Positions 57,348 through 64,000 of a stretch of 64,000 bases of DNA are shown here, one piece after another. Position numbers and translations under genes: made by a program. The notes under the pieces are model-generated. The model worked only from the letters and a program-made list of their open reading frames with translations. It ran no database searches and was not told the origin of the DNA. The DNA lies in assembly GCA_016800925.1 (NCBI GenBank), contig JABCPU010000017.1, positions 310,001 through 374,000 of the forward strand, written 5' to 3'. Every line of letters starts with the position of its first letter. The stretch's first letter is position 1. This DNA is from Suillus spraguei. Lineage: Eukaryota; Basidiomycota; Agaricomycetes; Boletales; Suillaceae.

Positions 57348-58205
57348 ATGCTTCAAGTCAGCTACCATCCACTCTTCGGCTCTCCAGATGCAGATGCAGT
57401 ATTCCGTTCCAGTGAAGGGACACATTATAGGTTGCATTCATTCGTGTTGCGGACTACTTCAGGATTCTTTCGCCCTATGCTCTCCTTGAGCGATATCAAC
57501 AGCATTGGATCAAGCCCTGATCCGTCATCCGAGGCCAGTTCAATTGGACTGCAAGAGACGGATGGCGTTCTCACCAGACTGTTCATTATGATAAGTGGAA
57601 TGGAAATTCCCCAATGGGATTCCTTGGATGAAATTGAAGAGGTGCTTCACGCCGCCGAGAAATATGACATGCCGGGACCCATATCCATCTTACGCTCTGT
57701 TATCATATCGCATCACTTCATGGCAGAGCCCTTACACGTATATGCCATCGCTGCGCGGTATCAATGGGAAGAAGTACTCCAAAACGCAGCAGAAGCATGC
57801 TTTGCAATTCCTATTCACCAGCAGAATTATCTTTCAGTTCTCAAACGCATACCCACCGATGATCTTCTCCGACTCATAGACCTACGGCGAGAGCGGAGAG
57901 ACGCATTTATGCGTGCTATCAACAACGAAGTGCAGTTTACTGATGGATGCAGCAGGGACGAATGTGTGTGTGGTAGGGCCACAGACCGTCATGCATTGTA
58001 TCGGTTCAAACTTTCCGTATATAAGGAGATGGACGAGAAGCCTATTGCGCGGAATATGGATGATGAGGATTGGAAAGCTGCAAGGAGGTTATGGAACCAC
58101 AAATGCCTGTTTTGTGGCACATTGGTGTACGATCGAATCGCGACTATGGAGGGCATTCGTCCATGCATTGACATGTTGCCCACGCAGTTGAGACCGAGAA
58201 GTTAA
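57348..58205 (+). CDS. BTB/POZ domain protein, paralogue 2
   Basis: An intronless ORF of 285 codons from MLQVSYHPLFGSPDADAVF. It is closely similar along its length to the gene at 54,285, including FRSSEGTHYRLHSFVLRTTS, EVLHAAEKYDMPGPISILRS, AARYQWEEVLQNAAEACF and the Cys-containing tail (CSRDECVCG and HKCLFCGTL). Even the 5' leader and some untranslated sequence resemble the first copy, so this is a recent tandem duplication. The ORF is undisturbed, so both copies are probably expressed. Confidence 0.9.
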   Translation: MLQVSYHPLFGSPDADAVFRSSEGTHYRLHSFVLRTTSGFFRPMLSLSDINSIGSSPDPSSEASSIGLQETDGVLTRLFIMISGMEIPQWDSLDEIEEVLHAAEKYDMPGPISILRSVIISHHFMAEPLHVYAIAARYQWEEVLQNAAEACFAIPIHQQNYLSVLKRIPTDDLLRLIDLRRERRDAFMRAINNEVQFTDGCSRDECVCGRATDRHALYRFKLSVYKEMDEKPIARNMDDEDWKAARRLWNHKCLFCGTLVYDRIATMEGIRPCIDMLPTQLRPRS

Positions 58206-58277
58206 TTGAAAATTAGTATAGTGCTATGTAATCAATTAGCATAGTGTCACAATCACACCAAATAGCACCAAAAACAT

Positions 58278-58380
58278 GCCCTGAGCAAGGTTCGAACTTG
58301 CGACCTCAGGATTGCCCGAATACAATTCGGTCATATTCAAGATATGAGACCTGCGCTCTAACCAACTGAGCCATCAGGGC
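58278..58380 (-). tRNA. tRNA-Met (CAT, elongator type) with about 30-nt intron
   Basis: On the minus strand the acceptor stem GCCCTGA pairs with TCAGGGC. The D arm is GCTC-AGTTGGTTA-GAGC and the anticodon stem CAGGT/TCCTG encloses loop CTCATAA with anticodon CAT. A 30-nt intron follows position 37 (58,313-58,342 approximately). The T arm is TTGC/GCAA-like with TTCGAAC. CCA is not encoded. It lies 70 nt downstream of the second BTB gene. Confidence 0.95.
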
Positions 58381-58511
58381 TTCGGAGTTCTGGAGTAATT
58401 AAAACATATCGCTACCTACGCTCACAAAGTACTTTCCAAATTAACCCCTGACTCCCATGACCTATCGTCCTGTCAGAACGTGGGACACGCAGCTTGCTCC
58501 GAGACCACTCA

Positions 58512-59173
58512 ATGGACGGCATAGATAAACTCGGACTCTCCACAGCTTTAGCAAAGGCACGTAAGAGTTACCAAGAAGGAGGGATCCCGATTGGCGCTGC
58601 CCTTGTGTATCACGGGTCTTCAACAGATCCCAAAGATGCAATTGTCCTGGGATGCTCGCACAACTCACGCATTCAGAAGTCATCAGCTACGTTGCATGGA
58701 GAGATAGCTGCCTTAGAGGATGCAGGGAGACTCAAGGCACAGGTGTATAGAGGATCCACGATGGTGAGGCTCGCAGTGTGAATGGGTTCGATAGGATCTG
58801 ATATCTGGTGCTTGGTTATGAACAAAGTACACGACCTTAAGGTGAGTGATCGTCATGCGTCGCTAGCTCTATCAATTACTCATTACTTACCACATGAATA
58901 GTCCTTGTACTATGTGCACAGGCGCAATTCTACTTTACAAGATTCCACGTGTCGTCATCGGAGAGAATGAGAACTGGGTAGGAGGTGAAGAGCTGCTGAA
59001 AAGCCAAGGCGTCGAGGTCATAGTGGTTGATAATGCAGAGTGCAAGGAGCTCATGAAGAAATTCATTGTCGAAAAACCAGAGGTGCGTTGATGGTCTAAT
59101 ACGGATGGCATATTTGTGATAATTGATGATCTATGTGCAGGAATGGAACGAGGATATCGGTGAGATCCAGTAG
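58512..59173 (+). CDS. FCY1: Cytosine deaminase
   Basis: Zinc-dependent deaminase converting cytosine to uracil in pyrimidine salvage; cytosolic homodimer. Exons 58,512-58,763, 58,828-58,841, 58,902-59,082 and 59,141-59,173 total 480 nt (159 aa), close to yeast Fcy1 (158 aa). YKEGG-like SYQEGGIPIGAALV, the zinc His and catalytic Glu in SATLHGEIAALED, the zinc cysteines in SPCTMCTGAIL and the C-terminal EWNEDIGE are all present. Exon 2 is 14 nt and encodes YTTL plus part of Ser. The upstream neighbour is t-RNA Met on the other strand. The downstream neighbour SSZ1 is convergent, with 81 bp between stop codons. Confidence 0.96.
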
Positions 59174-59254
59174 AAAAATCTGTCTACACCTGCCTGGTAA
59201 AATGCATACGTTCATGTCACAATGTGCCTTGGTGCAGCAATATCACGGGATGCA

Positions 59255-61317
59255 TTATGAGGATCCGACTGTCACCGTCACAGCTTCTCCCATTCCGTTC
59301 TTCGTCACCTCTCTTATGCTGAGATCTACAGCACCATTGCTGCTAATGATTGCCTGCACTTGCACCTTCGTCTTGCCCTTAGAAGTGTTGGAAGGCGAAA
59401 GTGATAACGAAGCCAAGAATGCTTCTTTTGAGATCGTCTTTTCTTTTACCTCCTCTAACTCTTCTTCTTCTTCTTCCTCCTCCTCCTCCTCCTCCTCGTC
59501 TTCTTCGTCTTCCACTTTTGGGGGCTTGACATGATCGATCCTAACTCCTTCACTAACTTCCCAGAGCTCGAAGCCAACTCGATCTTCAGACCCGCTGACA
59601 TTCACCTCCACAGTGACAGTGCGCCTGCATGGCAGAGGTGTCTCCTTCAAAATGAGAGGAACCCATACTCCGCCCAAGCCGCCCTCTTCTGCAGACACCT
59701 GAGGAACTAGAAGGCCGATAGTACGGCTCGTAGCGCTGATGTTACTAGTTCCATTGCCCTTGATGAATGCCTGGCAAACCTCCTCGGTTTCTACAGCAAG
59801 GCCAACAAGCAATTGAGCTTGGAGGGCACAGCCGCGTGCCAGAATGGTGGTTGGGTCACCGATGCCACCGCCAGCGACTGTGCCAGCCTTGAAGGGGGTA
59901 ATGACGTTTTCGGTGAAACCTTCAGCCAGGGTCTCATCCAGGCCTGGCAAGCAAGCGCAACCGCCGATATACACGATCTCGTCGACGTCATACAAATCTA
60001 TCCCTGCGCTCACGACAAGCTCCTTTACTTTTGCGTAAACCTTCTCATATACCGAGCGCACCTCCATATCAAATCGGAGCCGGTTTATGGAACCAGTGTA
60101 GTCGAGACCCTCTTTGAGTGACTCTACGGAACAAGTAGCGGCACCAGGACTTGCACTAAGTGTGCGCTTTGTGTGCTCGACTGCAAGTCTGAGTTTGGCT
60201 TCGGCGCGTTTATCGATGGGATCGGATGCGGGCGCGACAGTTAATGGCGTTTTGGTTTTTTTGGTGAATTCTTTTGCAAAGAATTTGATCAACTTGGAAT
60301 CGATCTCATCGCCACCGACAGACGAGTCAGAGATAGTCGCGAGTGAGTACGCGAGGCCCTCGCGGATTGAAAGAAGAGACAGTTCGAGGGACGATGCGCC
60401 GAGATCAACGATGAGCTGTGTTCGATCAGAAGGGATCTCCTCTGATCCTGCAGCAGTGCAGACAGCAACTGCACCTGCATCATCAAGTAATTGAAGGACG
60501 TGAATTCCAGCATCCTCTGCAGCTTTTATCACTGCCTTTCTCTGGGCGTCATCGAACCATGAGGGCAAGCTGATTACAGCCCCCAATACTTTTTTCCCAA
60601 GGAAGTCCTCAGCAGATTGCACGAGCGAACCGAGGAATATTGTGGTCACTTCGGAAACAGTCAGGATACGCTCAACCTCGATGGGCTCTGAGCGTGGAGT
60701 GGCAACTTGTGACGCTGCAGGTGTATTGGTAGCGGTAGTTTTAAGAGGTGAAGGTGCAGGTTGCAAGACTTTAACCTTGTAAGCTGCCGTATCGGGTAGT
60801 GAAGGGTGTTGTATGACCGGGGTAGAGACAGACAAAGTCGCCTGTGGTACTTCTGAGAACCTATCATATGCCTTCAGACTGGATACAATAATGAACGTCA
60901 CAAAACAACGCACTTTTTACCTAGAAGGTTACGGAATCCGGTGATAGTATTTTGAGAGTTCTTGACCAGTTGATGTCTTGCTTGATTTCCGATATACTGA
61001 GAAGACAAAACTTAGGTAAGTAGCATGAACACGAGATATTAGGTTACCACACACCATCTCCTCCCCATAAAATGAAATAGCACAAGCGATCTGACGCTCT
61101 CCATCCTCGTTGGCTATGCACTCAGCAATGCCTTCCTGTCCTCCGAAAAAAAAGTATGAGATTTAATGAGATTGACAGCAGGAAACAAACCCACTTTTGT
61201 TAAGACTGCGATAGATGCATATGAGTTACCAAAGTTGATGCCAACAATAGAAGGTATTGCAGAAACCTCAATCGGAGCCTCTGCAGTTCCATTCGGTAAG
61301 AGTCCGTTGGGAGCCAT
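59255..61317 (-). CDS. SSZ1: Ribosome-associated Hsp70 homologue of the RAC complex
   Basis: SSZ1 pairs with the J-protein zuotin at the ribosomal exit tunnel. Exons 61,317-61,195, 61,135-61,055, 60,996-60,921 and 60,852-59,255 total 1,878 nt (625 aa) in phase. The N-terminal nucleotide-binding motif is atypical (IVGINFGNSYASIAV), as in SSZ1 proteins, followed by YIGNQARHQLVKNSQNTITG, the ISLPSWFDDAQRKAVIKAAE helix, VDLGASSLELSLLSIREG, GGDEIDSKLIKFF, VYIGGCACLPGLDETLAEGF and RGCALQAQLLVGL. The peptide-binding part is short (LPCRRTVTVEV...SIREV). A run of acidic residues (16 or more Glu/Asp, 59,463-59,515, coded by ctc/ctt triplets on the plus strand) is an expanded microsatellite. All-domain consistency makes this gene clearly functional. 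Confidence 0.95.
59463..59515. repeat. Trinucleotide microsatellite coding poly-Glu in SSZ1
   Basis: A (ttc)n(tcc)n(ctc)n-type triplet run on the plus strand stays in frame and encodes an acidic tract in the minus-strand gene. Confidence 0.9.
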
Positions 61318-61319
61318 GG

Positions 61320-61806
61320 TCTATGGTGTTCAAAGGATATGAGGACGATCTGCCAATGAAAAATTCCTTTCCTGGCCAGTGCACATAGAAAAAAAATCAG
61401 CTGGCACGTGTGAAATCCTGTCTGAAAAAGTTATTTTTGGTTGGCATGCCTTATAGGGCATTGTAAGAAGTGGACCCGAAAATAATGCAAGCGGGGCTCA
61501 ATTGCAACCTGAAGTCGGCTTGATTCGGTCACCAGACGCTAGGTGACTTGTAAATTAGTATTTCTTTGAGACAGCGACGCATTCATATTTTTTACTATAT
61601 GTATTTTCTTGTTTTCTCCACAGAGCTGTCACTTCTCGGTTTAAAATTGATTGCGGGTCCTCCGTGCATTGAGCTGGAGGACCCCGCTTGCCCTAAACTC
61701 ATCATACGAGTGCCTTAAACCAGTGCAAGTTGATTCAAAACATATTAGGGACAGATTTTGATAAAGCTTCGTTTACGGTGCCCCTTGCGACGTAATTGTA
61801 AGTCTA
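61320..61806. other. Intergenic region between SSZ1 and the second inverted-repeat element
   Basis: Upstream region of SSZ1; no gene seen. A gtcctccgtgcattgagctggaggac hairpin occurs at 61,659-61,684 (arms about 8 nt). Confidence 0.45.
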
Positions 61807-62264
61807 GAGGATAGGTTACGGTTCGATTTGCCGATTTGCCGCGACGTATTTTGAAGTCCGATCAATGTTTGTTCTAGTCTTGAACTATTTGTTGGTATGA
61901 ATATAATTTTATGTCACAAAAAGTCACAAGTGCGGTTACTTACTACTACCGGTAATGGTCAGACTCGCCCGACCCCGGTGCTCCGTGTCTTGAGCTGGAT
62001 TCCGGCACAGCTTCAAAGGTTCGTGCATAAGACATAAGTATCTTAGACGCGGGTCACACGGTATACAATCTCACTGTCAGTTCAGTTATGCTGGCAAAGG
62101 GAAGCAGTGTGAGCATGTTATTAACCAATACACTTGTCCCACAGACAAAGAATTGTGAAGCTCAGAGCCTGCAGGCCTTGTGACTTGACTGAAAACCTAT
62201 CAATGTATGAACCCCTTGAAACCATCCATGAGTGGATGTCAAGGTGTGTTCCGATAAATAAAAA

Positions 62265-62955
62265 AGCTGTCATCAGCAGGTTTTGAACCTGCACAGGAAA
62301 GAGAAACAGATTTTGATTCCATTATGGTAACCAACCATCAGGCTAAGACTAGTTACAATGAACTGCCAAAGAAACCATCATGGGTGAATATCAAGGTGTG
62401 TTCTGATAGAAAAAACCTTGTTGTTGGCAGGTTTCCAACCTGCACAGTTCAAGAGAAACAGATTTTGATTCTGTCGTGGCAACCACCAGGCTAACACCAG
62501 CTATGGTGAACTTTTAAAGAAACCATCCAAGAGTGAACATCAAAGTGTGTTCTGACAGAAAAAACCTTGTCATCAGCAGGTTTTGAACCCACACACTTCA
62601 AGATAAACAGATTTTGATTCTGTTGTGGCAACTGCCTAGCTAAGACCAGTTACAATGAACATCTAAAGAAGCCATCCATGAGTGAATGTCAAGGTGTGTT
62701 TCAATAGAAAAAAACCTTGTCATCTGCAGGTTTCAAACCTGCACAGTCCAAGAGAAACAGATTTTGGTTCTGTTGTGGCAACCACCTGACTAAGACCAGT
62801 TGCAGGGAACATCTGAAGAAACCGTTCATGAATGAATGTCAAAGTGTGTTCTGATAGAAAAAAACTGTAGTTCAGCAGGTTTCGAACCTGTGAAGTCCAC
62901 GAGAAACAGATTTCAATTCTGTTGTGGTAATCACACTAGCCAGGCTAAAGTCTTT
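62265..62955 (-). ncRNA. Tandem array of five tRNA-like units, copy B
   Basis: Units lie near 62,265-62,358, 62,415-62,505, 62,562-62,654, 62,712-62,805 and 62,862-62,948 on the minus strand. Each has the anticodon-arm block (cagattttgattctg on the plus strand, with small changes), the TTCGAA-type T-loop block and, beyond it, a run of A on the plus strand (a T terminator on the minus strand). The units are about 150 bp apart and are ordered as in copy A. Some T stems are weakened (unit 2 has gtttccaacc), so not every unit can fold as a tRNA. Confidence 0.48.
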
Positions 62956-63069
62956 AACTCCCACTTGACGACTCATCCTAAGTTGAAGACCTATGAGGCC
63001 CCTGATTGACACTGCCCGAAAAGATGACATGGACAGTAAAGTTCGAGTCTGAACCGTCTACGAGACAAT

Positions 63070-63396
63070 AGAATTGCCCCGGCGAGGGACGAAGACTAAG
63101 ATAATTCTAATACACCATCATTAGCAGCAAGTTCAATGTGATTGACCACTAAGTATACACGGAGTTTCTGTAAACACAGAAGGGAATGAGCAGATACTAG
63201 AAAACGAGGACAGTGAAACACCACCTTGAAGGCCAGACATGGAGAATTGGAGACGGGAGTCTCGTCTTCCTACAAAACGGTGGCCACGCAGCAATGCAGT
63301 TCATCCCAAACATAACATCGAGACCTCACGCGACCTCGAACTCGACATCGGTAGTGAGAGCATGGCAATAAATCACTGAGGCCATGGGGATTTCAG
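63070..63396. mobile_element. 327-bp segment present only in element copy B
   Basis: Copy A goes directly from gagacaat to cgaaacgcg (39,731-39,745); copy B has 327 bp between these. It is an insertion in B or a deletion in A. No internal ORF of note and no clear target-site duplication were found. Confidence 0.65.
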
Positions 63397-64000
63397 CGAA
63401 ACGCGAACTTGGGCCCAAATGGCTGAGCGAACGAGTAATCGAAGAAGATGAGAGAAGAATACCATTCAAGAACAAGAGCAACAGACGCAGGAAGACAATC
63501 GATTTGAATGATGTCCCAGTGGTAAAACACGATATAAACCACTCCCTTATGGTAGCGGGAATGAATCTACATGACACATTAGCACAGGGTGTTCGGAAAC
63601 CAATGCAAGCACTTACCTTACCAGGAAGGTTTCGAGAAGTGGAAGCCTTGGAAGTAGAGCACCGTGGTCTGGCTTTCCAGAGAGCAGCAGTCTTCGTACG
63701 AATCTCTGCTCTTTTCTGCACACGACGGCAACAAGGGTCGGTACAGATACGGACAGAGTTTGCAAGCCGTCGTGATAATATTGATCGTCGTAATGAGACC
63801 ATACATGATTGTCATGCTGTCTCAAAGCCATATGGGATGCGGCAGGAGAAAAGACAGTGGGAATATACTTCAGGCTAGATAGACCGGTCGAAATGTCTGT
63901 TAAGAATGATACCAACTGTCGATAGTAGGAATGCGCGCAGGACCAGATGTCAACTCCACGGTGGCCCCATTATGATTGGAAACAAAACGCAGCACAATGC

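Larger units (their letters stand above)
61807..64000. mobile_element. Second copy (B) of the tRNA-like-array element, truncated by window edge
   Basis: From ggataggttacggttcgatt at 61,809 it follows copy A (38,262 onward) nearly throughout: the terminal-repeat region, the leader, the five tRNA-like units and the 3' part up to position 64,000 (equal to about 40,345 of copy A). It lacks the outermost tccaggtatggtgg of copy A's terminus. It has an extra 327 bp (63,070-63,396) not present in copy A. The right terminus is outside the window. ORFs on both strands of 63,326-63,915 are not conserved as protein between copies. Confidence 0.75.

Noticed and set aside
63326..63878. Long ORFs on both strands (158 and 164 codons) in element copy B
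   Set aside because: Copy A has a one-base deletion and many replacement changes in both frames. The two ORFs also overlap on opposite strands, so neither is supported as a gene.

Overview
This 64 kb window is nuclear DNA of a filamentous basidiomycete, most likely a mushroom-forming fungus (Agaricomycetes). Genes are split by many short introns of about 45-70 nt. The families are typical of these fungi: secreted A1 aspartic protease, PIN-like auxin efflux carriers, GPR1/FUN34-type acetate transporter, BTB proteins with a Cys-rich tail, and a ubiquitin-like-domain protein of a type I know from mushrooms. There are no operons. The species cannot be named from the sequence.

Layout. (1) About 1-20,800 is a tandem segmental duplication, two copies of a block of roughly 9 kb. 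Each copy holds, in the same order, the 3' end of an unknown gene, an aspartic protease (-), a biotin-protein ligase (+), a 71-bp minisatellite and a ubiquitin-like-domain gene (-). Both protease copies and both ligase copies are broken. The ubiquitin-like gene is intact in copy 1 (452 codons once spliced) and damaged in copy 2. Between the blocks lies the 5' part of an acidic, SUMO-interacting-motif-like gene that is also frameshifted. (2) 20,800-35,500 carries an unknown ORF, a TauD-like dioxygenase, NAP1, an acetate transporter and a PIN-like carrier. The last four each seem to lack exactly one base, which points to assembly indels or incipient decay. (3) 37,290-41,380 is a transposon island. 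It has two fragments of a Tigger/pogo-type transposase and, between them, a 2.6-kb element with inverted termini of about 95 bp. This element carries five tandem tRNA-like units. A second copy of the element starts near 61,807 and runs off the window. (4) 42,550-61,320 is an ordinary gene-rich stretch with intact genes: a second PIN-like carrier (500 aa), an amino-acid permease (562 aa), an ankyrin-PH-oxysterol-binding protein (1,143 aa), two tandem BTB paralogues, an intron-containing elongator tRNA-Met, cytosine deaminase FCY1 (159 aa) and the ribosome-associated Hsp70 SSZ1 (625 aa). For seven genes (permease, OSBP, FCY1, SSZ1, second PIN-like carrier, ubiquitin-like copy 1 and the tRNA) the exon structures I worked out by hand are consistent end to end.

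The genes do not form one pathway. Four of them, all on the minus strand between 29.9 and 49.2 kb, are plasma-membrane or ER transporters for acetate, small organic anions and amino acids. NAP1, SSZ1, FCY1 and the oxysterol-binding protein are housekeeping genes. The most unusual items are the tRNA-like tandem arrays inside an inverted-repeat element, and the minisatellite whose only strongly variable site is a 2-5 nt slot.
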